From positions 1 through 33,782 of the forward strand of contig JAKALA010000047.1 in the NCBI GenBank assembly GCA_021813325.1: a DNA stretch of 33,782 nt, in the 5' to 3' direction. Each line of letters opens with the position of its first letter. Position 1 is the stretch's first letter. A program made the position numbers and the translations under genes. The notes beneath the pieces were generated by a model. The model was given only the letters and a program-made list of their open reading frames with translations. It had not been told where the DNA came from and ran no database searches. The stretch is from a bacterium. Lineage in GTDB: Bacteria; Verrucomicrobiota; Verrucomicrobiia; Limisphaerales; UBA11358. Shown piece after piece: positions 17,508 through 25,659 of this stretch.

Positions 17508-18064
17508 TTCTTTTCGGCGGCGGCTGGGCTGCGTTCCGGGAGTTGACGTTCGAGGAAGGTGTCTTCCGGCGCGGTCAGCCAGAGGTCGCCGAGCAATTGT
17601 CCGCTCTTGACCAGTTGGGCCTCCAGAAACGCCCGGCCGGCGGCGCCGCGATTTTCCTTGTTGGACAATTTCCCCTCGCGAGCCAGTTCGCAGAGCGGTT
17701 TGACCAATTGGTTTTGTCGCGCGATGAAGTCAACCGCCGTGTGGAAAAAGCCGCCGTCGATCCAGGCATGAAAACCGGGTGACGTGGTGAAATGATCGGG
17801 GCCGCTCGCATGGCCCAAGGCCGGGACCGGGCCGTCCTCGGTGCTGGTGGCATGGTGCCAGCGATCCGTTTCACCGGCGAGAAAGCCGGACCGTTCGCGC
17901 GCTTCCGGCGTGAGCGCGAGCGCCGGGAAGTTGGTGGGCAAGGACGCCAGGGCCATGGAATTGACGGTCCGGTGGCTTTCGTAAGCCCAAGCGTCAGCCT
18001 GAAAGCCGGCCACCCAGGCAAGGCACGACGCGCCGACAAATAATTTGGCCGGTTGAAAATTCAT
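17504..18064 (-). CDS. Secreted protein, weakly similar to zinc phospholipase C / S1-P1 nuclease
   Basis: A 186-residue protein from the ATG at 18064 (MNFQPAKLF), giving a signal peptide that ends near ADAWA; the longer ORF start adds residues before the signal and is less likely. The mature N-terminus YESHRTVNSMALASLP recalls the WGxxGHxxV start of zinc phospholipase C and S1/P1 nucleases, and there are further His/Asp residues (DRWHHATS, GHASGPDHF, FHAWIDGGFFHTAVDF). The protein is shorter than those families and the assignment is tentative. Cotranscribed with the DUF423 gene; divergent from the deacetylase gene. Confidence 0.6.
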   Translation of the reverse strand: MNFQPAKLFVGASCLAWVAGFQADAWAYESHRTVNSMALASLPTNFPALALTPEARERSGFLAGETDRWHHATSTEDGPVPALGHASGPDHFTTSPGFHAWIDGGFFHTAVDFIARQNQLVKPLCELAREGKLSNKENRGAAGRAFLEAQLVKSGQLLGDLWLTAPEDTFLERQLPERSPAAAEKK

Positions 18065-18162
18065 TGCGGACCAGAATATCCGAAGAGAGTTTGTCGCAAA
18101 ACACAATTTAAACCTTGCAAAAATCCGTGTTCATTCGCGCCTAATCCTGTTTAAATGCCGCG

Positions 18163-19029
18163 GTGAAAATTATTACTGACGAACGCTGCGCCGGCTATGC
18201 CCGCTCCGGCCATCCGGATCAGCCGCGCCGGGTGGCAGCCACGACCGCGAGGTTGAAGAGCCAGTCCGAGCTGGCTATTCATTGGGCGATGCCAGGTGAA
18301 CCGGTGACGGACGAAATTATTTTGCGGGCCCATGCCCCGGAAGTGCTCGCGCGGTTGCAGGAGGCGAGGGATTTTGACAATGACACTCCATTTTACGAAA
18401 ACATCGCCGCTTTTGCGCGCGCTTCGGTGACCGCCTCGCTGGACGCGTGCAAGGCCGCGCTCAATGGCGAAACGGTTTTCAGCCTGATGCGCCCGCCAGG
18501 CCATCACGCCACCCGGAACAAGTCCATGGGCTTTTGTTATCTGAACAACGTGGCCATCGCCACGTTGGACGCCCTGGCCAATGGCGTCAAACGCGTGGCC
18601 GTGCTCGATTTTGATACGCACCACGGCAACGGCACCGAGGATATTTTGGTGAATCAGGCGGGCGTGGAATTTTTCTCCATCCACCAGCATCCGGACTATC
18701 CGCACACCGGCGCGTCCAACGCGGGACGCAACTGCTTCAATTATCCCATCGTGCCGGGCACGCCGCGGTTGACTTACCGCGCCAAACTGGCGATGGCGCT
18801 GGATGATTTGCGCAGTTTTCATCCGGATTTGATTGCGGTCTCCGCGGGGTTTGACGCTTATGTGCGGGATCCGCTGGCGGACGGAACCTTGCTGCCTGAA
18901 GATTTTTACTGGCTGGGCCAGTCCTTGCGGGCCATGAATGTGCCGTTCTTCAGCCTGTTGGAAGGCGGCTACAGCAAGGATCTGCCGGAATTAATTTTTG
19001 CCTACCTGAAAGGCATCGCCGGTCTTTAA
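18163..19029 (+). CDS. Histone-deacetylase family (AcuC/HDAC-like) amidohydrolase
   Basis: A 288-residue zinc-dependent deacetylase of the arginase/HDAC fold, presumably acting on acetylated small molecules or proteins in the cytoplasm. Seen: RPPGHHAT (paired active-site His), GFCYLNNVAIA, VLDFDTHHGNGT (zinc ligands Asp and His), SIHQHPDYPHTG, SAGFDAYVRDPLA (zinc ligand Asp), and LEGGYS (catalytic Tyr). All key residues are present. The start is a GTG at 18163; the frame gives the usual N-terminus of short bacterial members. The HDOD gene begins 20 nt downstream, so they may be cotranscribed. Confidence 0.92.
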   Translation: MKIITDERCAGYARSGHPDQPRRVAATTARLKSQSELAIHWAMPGEPVTDEIILRAHAPEVLARLQEARDFDNDTPFYENIAAFARASVTASLDACKAALNGETVFSLMRPPGHHATRNKSMGFCYLNNVAIATLDALANGVKRVAVLDFDTHHGNGTEDILVNQAGVEFFSIHQHPDYPHTGASNAGRNCFNYPIVPGTPRLTYRAKLAMALDDLRSFHPDLIAVSAGFDAYVRDPLADGTLLPEDFYWLGQSLRAMNVPFFSLLEGGYSKDLPELIFAYLKGIAGL

Positions 19030-19049
19030 ACGTCAAGTGAATTTCGCGT

Positions 19050-19898
19050 ATGGACGCCATTTCTGAATTGTTAAACCGAGTCGAGATTTTGCCCGCGTCG
19101 CCGGCGCTGTTGCCCAAGCTGGCCAAGGTGCTCGACAATATCAGCGAAGCCAACATCCACGAAATCGTGGATGTGATCCTGTTTGATTCGGCGCTCACCG
19201 CCAAATTGCTGCAAATCTCCAACAGCGCCTATTTCAGCCCGCCGCAGCCGATCACCAACGTGGGCGATGCGATCAGCCAGATTGGCTACGACACGATTTA
19301 CTTGCTGGCTGCCGCCATCAACGGCGAGGGTTGTCTGCGCACCGCGCCCGGAACCGGATTGGACGCGGTCCTGCTTTGGAAGCACAGCGTGCTCACTGCG
19401 TTTGGCGCGCAAAATTTGGCCAAAGCCGCGGGATTAAACAATCATCTGGCCTTTACGGCCGGTTTGCTGCACGACTTGGGCAAGGTGGTTTTTGTGCGCG
19501 CCCATGGCCGGAATTACGCCGCGTATTTGGATCCGGTCAAGCGTGGCGCCCAGACGCTGGTGGAGTGGGAAAAGGCCACGTATGGCTGCGATCATGCGGA
19601 AGTGGGCGCGGCCTTGCTGGAACGTTGGAAACTGCCGGCCAGTCTGGCCGCCGCCGTGAAATATCATCATCAACCCGCGGCGGCCGGCGGAGATGCGCCA
19701 TTGGCCGCCTGCATTTGCCTGGGCAACACCTTGTCCCGCACACTGCATCAACCGGCCTTTCGTTTGGATGATTCGGATTCCAATACCCAACAGGCTATGC
19801 AGGCGATCCAACTCACGACCCAGGATTTGGCCGAACAATGGAATCGCATTCACCAAAACTGGGAATTTGTCCAAAACGTCTGCGACTTGAGAAAATGA
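19050..19898 (+). CDS. HDOD domain protein
   Basis: A 282-residue protein that is almost entirely one HDOD domain. Signature segments: LPASPALLPKLAKVLDN, LFDSALTAKLLQISNSAYF, AISQIGYDTIYLLA, LWKHSVLTAFGA and the HD-type motif LLHDLGKV, followed by YGCDHAEVGAALLERWKLP and VKYHH. HDOD proteins act in signal transduction, often regulating motility, stress responses or c-di-GMP pathways, usually without confirmed hydrolase activity. No receiver or GGDEF domain is attached. It lies between the deacetylase and prmC on the same strand; no functional link is evident. Confidence 0.9.
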   Translation: MDAISELLNRVEILPASPALLPKLAKVLDNISEANIHEIVDVILFDSALTAKLLQISNSAYFSPPQPITNVGDAISQIGYDTIYLLAAAINGEGCLRTAPGTGLDAVLLWKHSVLTAFGAQNLAKAAGLNNHLAFTAGLLHDLGKVVFVRAHGRNYAAYLDPVKRGAQTLVEWEKATYGCDHAEVGAALLERWKLPASLAAAVKYHHQPAAAGGDAPLAACICLGNTLSRTLHQPAFRLDDSDSNTQQAMQAIQLTTQDLAEQWNRIHQNWEFVQNVCDLRK

Positions 19899-19947
19899 TC
19901 AATCTTGAGCGCTCATTCGGCGGAGCCAACTCCGGCGTGTTTTCATT

Positions 19948-20820
19948 GTGACGGTGCTTGAAGCCATTCAGAAGAGCGCGGATTTCCTGGCCAAAAAAGG
20001 CGTGGAATCGGCCCGACTCCAGGCGGAATTGCTGCTGGCGCATCAGCTCGGCCAGCCGCGAATGAAATTGTATCTCAACTTCGATCGCGTGCTCACGGCG
20101 GACGAAACGGATGGTCTGCGGGAACTCGTGAAGCGCCGTGGCAACCGCGAACCGCTCCAGCATATCACCGGCTCGACTTCCTTTCAGGGCCATGAAATTG
20201 GCGTCAGCCGGCACGCCCTGGTGCCACGGCCTGAAACCGAGTTGCTGGCGGAACTTGGCTGCGAATTTCTGCGGGCGACGCAGGCGCCGACGCCCACGGC
20301 GCTGGATTTCGGCACGGGCACAGGTTGTATTGCCATCACGCTTGCCGCAAAATGTCCCGGCGCAAGCATCACCGCCCTGGATCTGTCACCCGATGCGCTG
20401 GCGCTCGCCCGGCAAAACGCGCTGAAGAATTTGGTGGCGGAGCGAATCCAGTTTTGCCTGGGCGACGGATTTTGCGCACTAAAGTCAGCCGCCGCCATCA
20501 ATGTTTCGCCCCGGCAATTTGACCTGATCATCAGCAACCCGCCCTACATTGCCTCGGCTGAGATTGAAACCTTGGAACCGGAGGTAAAAGATTTTGATCC
20601 GCGAGCCGCCTTGGATGGCGGCCCGGACGGATTGGGATTCTATCGTCGGCTGGCGGCCGAGGCTCCGGAATTTTTGCGGCCGGGCGGGAAAATCATGGTG
20701 GAATTTGGTGACGGCCAGGCGGATGCCATCAAAACCATCTTCGAAAACGGAAAGTGGATTGTGGAATCAATCCAGGAAGATTACTCTCAACGCGCCCGAA
20801 TTTTAATTGCGAGCCGGTGA
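19948..20820 (+). CDS. prmC: Peptide chain release factor N5-glutamine methyltransferase PrmC
   Basis: A 290-residue SAM-dependent methyltransferase that modifies the GGQ glutamine of release factors RF1 and RF2. N-terminal helical domain (about residues 1-75, with AELLLAHQLG and REPLQHITGSTSF), then VPRPETELL, SAM motif DFGTGTGCIAI (residues 120-130) and the catalytic NPPY (197-200), followed by EVKDFDPRAALDGGPDGLGFYR. Length and motif order are standard. GTG start at 19948. The prfA gene that often precedes prmC is absent here; murA follows at 40 nt. Confidence 0.93.
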   Translation: MTVLEAIQKSADFLAKKGVESARLQAELLLAHQLGQPRMKLYLNFDRVLTADETDGLRELVKRRGNREPLQHITGSTSFQGHEIGVSRHALVPRPETELLAELGCEFLRATQAPTPTALDFGTGTGCIAITLAAKCPGASITALDLSPDALALARQNALKNLVAERIQFCLGDGFCALKSAAAINVSPRQFDLIISNPPYIASAEIETLEPEVKDFDPRAALDGGPDGLGFYRRLAAEAPEFLRPGGKIMVEFGDGQADAIKTIFENGKWIVESIQEDYSQRARILIASR

Positions 20821-20860
20821 TTAATCCGGTCATTCGCAGTCAACCAGACCAATTTTTCTC

Positions 20861-22120
20861 ATGGAAAGTTTCTTGATCAAAGGTGGTTCACCCTTGCGCG
20901 GAACAGTGGAAATCAGCGGCAGCAAGAATGCTTCGCTGCCCATCATGGCCGCCGCTCTGCTTACCCGCGAAACCTGTGTGATTCGCCGCGTGCCGGATTT
21001 GAGCGATACACGGTTTATGGTGCAAATCCTCCAGTCGCTCGGCGCTGAAGTGAAATTTGCGCAGGGCGCGGTTACGATCCGCGCCGAGAAACTCAAACCC
21101 CACGCTGATTATGAGCTGGTCCGCAAAATGCGCGGTTCCATCTGCATCATGGGTCCGCTGCTGGCCCGGTTGCAGCGCGCCCGTGTCTCGTTGCCGGGCG
21201 GATGCATTATTGGTGCCCGGCCCATTAATCTGCATTTAAAGGGCTTTGATGCGCTGGGAGCCAAAATCCAGATTCAAGGCGGTTATGTGGATGCCAAGGC
21301 AACCGGGCTGATCGGTGCAACCATGTTTCTTGGCGGACGGTCCGGTTCGACTGTTTTGGGCACGGTAAATGTGATGATGGCCGCGGCTTTGGCCAAAGGC
21401 GTGACGGTGATCGAAAGTGCCGCTTGCGAACCGGAGGTGGTGGATTTGGCCAATTTCCTGAACGCGATGGGCGCCAAGATTTCCGGTGCGGGCAGTCCGA
21501 CGGTGACCGTCACCGGCGTGGAGCGATTGCGTGGCGCCGATCATGAAGTTATTCCCGACCGCATCGAGGCGGCCACTTTTATGATTGCCGCCGCGGCGAC
21601 GAACGGTGAAGTGACCATCCAAAACGCCCAGCCGGATCATCTGCGGGCGGTCATCGATAAATTGAGCGAGGCAAATGTTTCCGTTAAACGCTCCGGAGCC
21701 AGCCTGATCGTGAAGCGTGGTGGCCGGTTGAAGTCGGTGGATGTGACGACGCTGCCGCATTCCGGTTTTCCAACGGATGTTCAGGCACAAATGATGGCTT
21801 TGCTGGTTCTGGCGCCCGGCATCAGCATCATTACCGAGCGAATTTTTGAGTCGCGTTTCATGCATGTGAGTGAATTGGCGCGATTGGGAGCGGACATTGA
21901 AATCGAAGGGCCGAGCGCGATTGTCAAAGGCGGCAAACCTTTGAGCGGCGCCCCGGTCATGGCCAGTGATTTGCGGGCGTCGGCCGCGCTGGTGATCGCC
22001 GGCTTGGCGGCAAAAGGCACGACGCAGGTCAACCGCATCTACCATTTGGATCGCGGCTACGAGAAAATGGATCGTAAACTTAGATTGCTCGGCGCCCATA
22101 TCCGGCGTGTCCAAGAGTAG
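20861..22120 (+). CDS. murA: UDP-N-acetylglucosamine 1-carboxyvinyltransferase MurA
   Basis: A 419-residue enzyme transferring enolpyruvyl from PEP to UDP-GlcNAc, the first committed step of peptidoglycan synthesis. Lys22 and Asn23 (GSKNASLPIMAA) and the active-site Cys115 (LPGGCIIGARP) match the E. coli numbering; the presence of Cys rather than Asp predicts fosfomycin sensitivity at the target. Later motifs PDRIEAATFMIAAAATNGEV, GFPTDVQAQMMAL and ESRFMHVSEL are typical. Full length, so functional peptidoglycan synthesis is implied. Confidence 0.95.
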   Translation: MESFLIKGGSPLRGTVEISGSKNASLPIMAAALLTRETCVIRRVPDLSDTRFMVQILQSLGAEVKFAQGAVTIRAEKLKPHADYELVRKMRGSICIMGPLLARLQRARVSLPGGCIIGARPINLHLKGFDALGAKIQIQGGYVDAKATGLIGATMFLGGRSGSTVLGTVNVMMAAALAKGVTVIESAACEPEVVDLANFLNAMGAKISGAGSPTVTVTGVERLRGADHEVIPDRIEAATFMIAAAATNGEVTIQNAQPDHLRAVIDKLSEANVSVKRSGASLIVKRGGRLKSVDVTTLPHSGFPTDVQAQMMALLVLAPGISIITERIFESRFMHVSELARLGADIEIEGPSAIVKGGKPLSGAPVMASDLRASAALVIAGLAAKGTTQVNRIYHLDRGYEKMDRKLRLLGAHIRRVQE

Positions 22121-22242
22121 GCGGATTTACCACTGGCGCCCGAATGTCCCGCTTGATTACCGGTTACGATTATGTGACATTTAGTTTAACCCTCGTGAGG
22201 CAGTGTGAGCGCCCTTGGCCTTAAAACGCTTCAGGGGGCACT

Positions 22243-23091
22243 ATGGCAACTGATAACCTGCAACATCAACGCCTTGAGTTGAAGTATATCATTCCCGAGG
22301 AGACTGCTTTGGCGGTGCGGGATTTTGTCAGGCCTGTTTTGGCCTTGGATGAGTATGCCAAGGGGCAGCCGGATTATTCCTACCCGATTCACAGTCTCTA
22401 TCTGGATTCCGATTTATTGACGTTTTACTGGCATACGATCAACGGCAATAAAAACCGGCTAAAGCTTCGGGTGCGGTTTTACGATGACAGCCCGGACACG
22501 CCCGTTTTTTTTGAAATCAAACGGCGGATGAACGATGCCATTTTCAAACAACGCGGTGGTGTCAGGCGGTCCGCCGTCACCGAAGTGTTGGCAGGACGCA
22601 TGCCGTTACCCGAAGAAGTCCTGTCCAAAGACCCGAAGCACACGACGGCTTTGGCAAACTTTTGCCGGATTCAGGCCCAGTATTTGTTGGCGCCCAAGGC
22701 GCTGGTCAGCTACCGGCGCGAAGCTTGGATCAGCCCGCACAACAATTCTGTGAGAGTCACGCTGGATCGCGAGGTGAAATTGGGCCTCCAGTCCACCGCT
22801 GAACTAAATTCCCAAATAGATGAGCCGGTCGCCGTGTTTGGAAATGATGTGATTTTGGAATTAAAATTTACCGGACGTTTTCCGGTGTGGTTTGGCGAAT
22901 TGGTCCGGCATTTTGGTTTGTGGAAATGTTCGGCGGCCAAATACGCCGACGGGATGACGTTGATGCGTGAAACCGGCCGGCGGCCGGTGCCGATGGCCGT
23001 GCCGGAAACCAGCCAGGCCGTCAAAAAGCTGGCGTCGCGGAAAGCCGGCCAGTTGCAGTTTCAAGAAAGGAGCCGGACCGTTTTTGCATGA
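22243..23091 (+). CDS. VTC domain protein (polyphosphate polymerase-like)
   Basis: A 282-residue protein of the VTC/CYTH-like triphosphate tunnel family. Visible are the basic and acidic pairs expected in the tunnel: RLELKYIIP, YPIHSLYLDSDLL, NRLKLRVRFY, VFFEIKRRM, SYRREAW, VRVTLDREV and VILELKFTGRFP. Eukaryotic Vtc4 makes polyphosphate from ATP with this fold; the bacterial activity is inferred. The protein lacks membrane segments, but the ATGA overlap with a membrane protein gene suggests a membrane-associated complex. Start at ATG 22243 in an otherwise gene-free 122-nt gap after murA. Confidence 0.85.
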   Translation: MATDNLQHQRLELKYIIPEETALAVRDFVRPVLALDEYAKGQPDYSYPIHSLYLDSDLLTFYWHTINGNKNRLKLRVRFYDDSPDTPVFFEIKRRMNDAIFKQRGGVRRSAVTEVLAGRMPLPEEVLSKDPKHTTALANFCRIQAQYLLAPKALVSYRREAWISPHNNSVRVTLDREVKLGLQSTAELNSQIDEPVAVFGNDVILELKFTGRFPVWFGELVRHFGLWKCSAAKYADGMTLMRETGRRPVPMAVPETSQAVKKLASRKAGQLQFQERSRTVFA

Positions 23092-23774
23092 CCGACTGGT
23101 TGTTTCATGGTGATTTCGCCGCCAGCCCGCTGAATCTTCCCATCCTGCTGCTGGGGCTGCTGCTGGCATTTGTTTGCGGCCAGGTGGTGGCCTGGGTTTA
23201 CATGGGAACGCATTCCGGCCTGTCCTATTCCCGTTCCTTCACCAACTCGCTGGTGGTGTTGCCAATCCTGGTTTCGTTGGTGATGCAGGTGTTGAACAAC
23301 AACCTGGTCACGGCGTTTGGATTGATGGCGGTTTTTGCCATTGTGCGTTTTCGCAACGTGCTGCGCGACACCTTGGACACGGCTTATGTCCTTTCGGTCA
23401 TCGTGGTCGGCATGGCCTGCGGCACCGGCAAGTTTGCCACCGCGATCGTCGGCTGCGGGGTGATTGTGTTTGTGTTGCTGATGCTTTCCTACATTTCGTT
23501 CGGCAGCCGGCATCGTTTTGATCTGGTTCTCAATTTGCACTGGGCCAAAGCCACCACCGAAATGAACGGCCTGGTCCGGTTAATCAACCGCCATAGCCTG
23601 CGCGCCCAGTGTTCCAGCCGGCGCTTTGATCCTTTGCGCGAAGGCACCGATCTTTCCTATCGGCTGCTGTTGCGCGACCCGGAGCGGGTCGGCGATCTGT
23701 TGAACGAACTGAGCCAGCTTGAAGGCGTCTCGCGCCTGACGAGCATGAAGGCGGAAGACGAATCTGAAGTTTGA
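23088..23774 (+). CDS. DUF4956 membrane protein
   Basis: A 228-residue protein with about four membrane segments in the first 145 residues (for example LPILLLGLLLAFVCGQVVAW and YVLSVIVVGMACG) and a soluble C-terminal domain (about residues 150-228). The motif GLMAVFAIVRFRNVLRDTLD between segments is typical of DUF4956 proteins, which are commonly encoded next to VTC-domain genes. The start overlaps the VTC stop by 4 nt and the HlyD-like gene starts 1 nt after its stop, giving a tight three-gene operon. Exact function unknown. Confidence 0.85.
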   Translation: MTDWLFHGDFAASPLNLPILLLGLLLAFVCGQVVAWVYMGTHSGLSYSRSFTNSLVVLPILVSLVMQVLNNNLVTAFGLMAVFAIVRFRNVLRDTLDTAYVLSVIVVGMACGTGKFATAIVGCGVIVFVLLMLSYISFGSRHRFDLVLNLHWAKATTEMNGLVRLINRHSLRAQCSSRRFDPLREGTDLSYRLLLRDPERVGDLLNELSQLEGVSRLTSMKAEDESEV

Positions 23775-23775
23775 A

Positions 23776-24867
23776 ATGAACGACGACGCCTTGCCTTCCA
23801 TCCCCACTCCGCCCGCGTTGCGCTGGCGCGAATTTCGGGTGCGTTTCCTGCCGATCCTGGTGTTTGTGGCGGCGTTGAGTGGCGTGACTTACATTTGGAA
23901 ATTCAATGTCAGCGCGCCCATACTCGTCGGTGCGGTGGAAGGCCGTAGCGCCCAAATCGCCAGCCCCTATGCCGGTAAAATCGTGCGGTTGATGGTGGAT
24001 CGTTTTCAAATGGTTAAACAAGGGACGCCGGTGGCCATCATCACCGCCAATGACCCGCGCGTGACTTTAAGCGTCATTCAATCAGAACTGGACATTCTGC
24101 GCACGAGATTTGGCTCCGACCAAACGGAACAGCGCCTCGCCACCGACTATGAACGATTGCGTCTGGACTGGATGCAGCAAAAGGTTGATCTCGCCACGGC
24201 CACGGCCAATCTGCAAGGCGCCAAGGCTGAATTGCGCCGACAGGAAGCATTGCACAACCAAAAACTGGTTTCTGACGATATTTACGAGGCGGCACTGACG
24301 CTGGCTCATGCCTTGGAAGCCGAAATTACTGAACGCTCCAATTTAATCAGGGACACCGAGCAGGGGTTGAAAAGTCTCCAGGCGATGGAACGGCATCCCA
24401 CGACTTCGCCATTGCCGGATTCACTGGCCAAGGCGGTGCAGCAGGAAGAGGATAAACTTCAGGCCGCCGTTGCCAGCATGGAACCCGTCACCTTGGTCGC
24501 GCCGATGGATGGCATGGTGAGCATGGTGTGTCACCAGGCTGGTGAAAATGTCACTGACCGCGAGCCGCTTTTGACCATTGTCGGCTCCCAACCGGAACGC
24601 ATCGTCGCTTATCTGCGCCAGCCGATTTCCTTTGAACCCAAAGTCGGAGATCAGGTCGTGGTGCGCACCCGTAATCAGCAGCGCGTGGCCAGCCTGGCGC
24701 AAATCAACAACGTGGGGCTGCAGTTTGAAGCCATTACGAATGCCTTGGCCATGGTTCGCCCGGGTGGCTTGACCGATTTCGGTCTGCCGGTTGAAATCTC
24801 ACTGCCGCCTGGATTGAAAGTCCGGCCCGGTGAACTGGTGGATTTGTCCGTGGTTTTGGCGAACTAA
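23776..24867 (+). CDS. HlyD-like periplasmic adaptor / membrane-fusion protein
   Basis: A 363-residue protein with one N-terminal membrane segment (about residues 24-42, FLPILVFVAALSGVTYIW), a lipoyl-like half motif (VEGRSAQIASPYAGKIVRL), a long coiled-coil hairpin (about residues 95-230, rich in Ala, Glu, Arg and Leu), the second lipoyl half (VAPMDGMVSMVCHQAGENV) and a beta-barrel-like C-terminus (VGDQVVVRTRNQQ). This is the architecture of secretion and efflux adaptors. No transporter or outer-membrane channel gene is nearby, so the partner must be encoded elsewhere or be the upstream VTC/DUF4956 pair. Confidence 0.85.
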   Translation: MNDDALPSIPTPPALRWREFRVRFLPILVFVAALSGVTYIWKFNVSAPILVGAVEGRSAQIASPYAGKIVRLMVDRFQMVKQGTPVAIITANDPRVTLSVIQSELDILRTRFGSDQTEQRLATDYERLRLDWMQQKVDLATATANLQGAKAELRRQEALHNQKLVSDDIYEAALTLAHALEAEITERSNLIRDTEQGLKSLQAMERHPTTSPLPDSLAKAVQQEEDKLQAAVASMEPVTLVAPMDGMVSMVCHQAGENVTDREPLLTIVGSQPERIVAYLRQPISFEPKVGDQVVVRTRNQQRVASLAQINNVGLQFEAITNALAMVRPGGLTDFGLPVEISLPPGLKVRPGELVDLSVVLAN

Positions 24868-24905
24868 GTTTTCACGCAGTAACGGGCTGGCGCTGCGAAC
24901 GGTAA

Positions 24906-24923
24906 GCGGATTTTATAAAACCG
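24906..24923. other. Short near-palindrome downstream of the HlyD-like gene
   Basis: GCGGATTTTATAAAACCGC-like near-perfect inverted repeat 38 nt past the stop of the HlyD-like gene. It has no following T tract. It may be part of a transcription end, or simply AT-rich palindromic spacer. Confidence 0.35.
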
Positions 24924-24975
24924 CCCACCGCCGCAGGCCAAGCCTTTTCCCCATGATTCCTTGGCGCAACGGGAA

Positions 24976-25020
24976 GCCGTTGGCATCAACAATAAGGTTT
25001 TTATTGCTGGTGCCAACGGC
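24976..25020. repeat. Long imperfect hairpin in the convergent gap
   Basis: Left arm GCCGTTGGCA and right arm TGCCAACGGC are perfectly complementary (10 bp). Inside them, separated by 4-nt symmetrical mismatches, CAATAA pairs with TTATTG around a GGTTT loop. It lies between convergent genes ending at 24867 and 25105, so a bidirectional terminator or a REP-like extragenic palindrome are the two likely readings. Confidence 0.7.
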
Positions 25021-25027
25021 CGCCCGC

Positions 25028-25062
25028 CTTCAACGCGCCTGGCAACGTCAGCGCGTTTGAAG
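25028..25062. repeat. Second hairpin adjacent to the first
   Basis: CTTCAACGCGC pairs with GCGCGTTTGAAG with one bulged base around a 12-nt loop. Only 7 nt separate it from the hairpin at 24976-25020. No U-tract follows. Paired palindromes like this are typical of REP-type elements, but a single occurrence cannot establish that. Confidence 0.6.
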
Positions 25063-25104
25063 GAGTTGCCTGCTGTCTCATTCCGGCCATGTCAGCGCAG
25101 GATT

Positions 25105-25443
25105 TCATACGCACACGAGTTCACGGGAATCCTCATAGATTCGTGCCTGGCGTTCAGCCTGCCGTTTGGCCAGATCGCATTTTTCCTCAAACAAGGTCGG
25201 GAAAACCAGCAACGGGTAACAGGTCACCCAGGCCAGGGCGGCCGCTTCGTTGGCTGCCCTCCGCAAGGGGGCATTCATCTCCGGCATTTCGACTTGGTCC
25301 AATTCTTCGGCCAATAACCGGCTCTTGAGTTTCTCAAACTCACTTTCAAGGTTGGCCCGGAACGGCAGATGGCCGAGCGGGCGCACCTCAAAGCGGATTT
25401 CGGGGGCGAATTTTGCCGCCATCCGGTTTTGATTTGCATTCAT
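25105..25443 (-). CDS. Small hypothetical protein
   Basis: A 112-residue protein from the ATG at 25443, preceded by an AAGAAAG purine stretch that could act as a ribosome binding site. The sequence is soluble, without signal or membrane segments, and mainly helical with many charged residues (NLESEFEKLKSRLLAEELDQ, EEKCDLAKRQAERQARIYED); a short hydrophobic stretch AALAWVTCYPLLVFPTLF is in the middle. I do not recognise the family. It lies downstream of a 34-codon ORF and its terminator-like hairpin on the same strand, so it may be expressed by readthrough from that promoter. Confidence 0.6.
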   Translation of the reverse strand: MNANQNRMAAKFAPEIRFEVRPLGHLPFRANLESEFEKLKSRLLAEELDQVEMPEMNAPLRRAANEAAALAWVTCYPLLVFPTLFEEKCDLAKRQAERQARIYEDSRELVCV

Positions 25444-25476
25444 TTATTTTTTCTTTCTTGGTTGTTTTTAAAGCAC

Positions 25477-25510
25477 AAAACCCGCGACTGCCTGGGCAAT
25501 CGCGGGTTTT
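25477..25510 (-). terminator. Intrinsic-terminator-like hairpin between small ORF and downstream gene
   Basis: A perfect 11-bp inverted repeat, AAAACCCGCGA and TCGCGGGTTTT, with a 12-nt loop, lies 21 nt after the stop of the 34-codon ORF on the minus strand. The T-run belongs to the right arm, as in bidirectional intrinsic terminators. A second AAAACCC copy a few bases upstream (25517-25527 region) could compete for the GGGTTTT arm. Confidence 0.75.
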
Positions 25511-25531
25511 GAAAAAGCTGGGTTTTAATGT

Positions 25532-25636
25532 TTAACTTTTCAGTCCCACGATGTCCCAAAGGGAAATGCAGCGCTGCCCAATGGCCATCTTGCCATTGAC
25601 CGGCGTCAGCAGGGTAGTTGTGTGTTTGGTGAACAT
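25532..25636 (-). CDS. 34-residue small protein or leader peptide
   Basis: A complete ORF too short for usual gene calling: it begins MFTKHTTTLLTPVNGKMAIG and ends in a Cys-containing, Trp-containing tail (QRCISLWDIVGLKS). GAGGA lies 5 nt before the ATG (25642-25646), one of the best ribosome binding sites in the window. A consensus-like promoter lies directly upstream (25660-25687) and a terminator-like hairpin follows the stop, so it looks like an independent transcription unit. Possible roles: peptide signal, small regulatory protein, modified-peptide precursor, or a leader peptide controlling the gene at 25105-25443 (note the Thr run). No modification enzyme is nearby. Function unknown. 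Confidence 0.6.
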   Translation of the reverse strand: MFTKHTTTLLTPVNGKMAIGQRCISLWDIVGLKS

Positions 25637-25659
25637 GGAGTTCCTCAAATATCGTGCAT

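Noticed and set aside
21236-22114. 292-residue minus-strand ORF opposite murA
   Set aside because: Antisense shadow of a confidently identified murA; composition is His/Gln/Arg-rich and motif-free.
22121-22242. Possible riboswitch or structured RNA before the VTC gene
   Set aside because: A weak hairpin (AGTG...GCCC with GGGC...CACT) can be drawn, but no known riboswitch core or conserved loop could be recognised.
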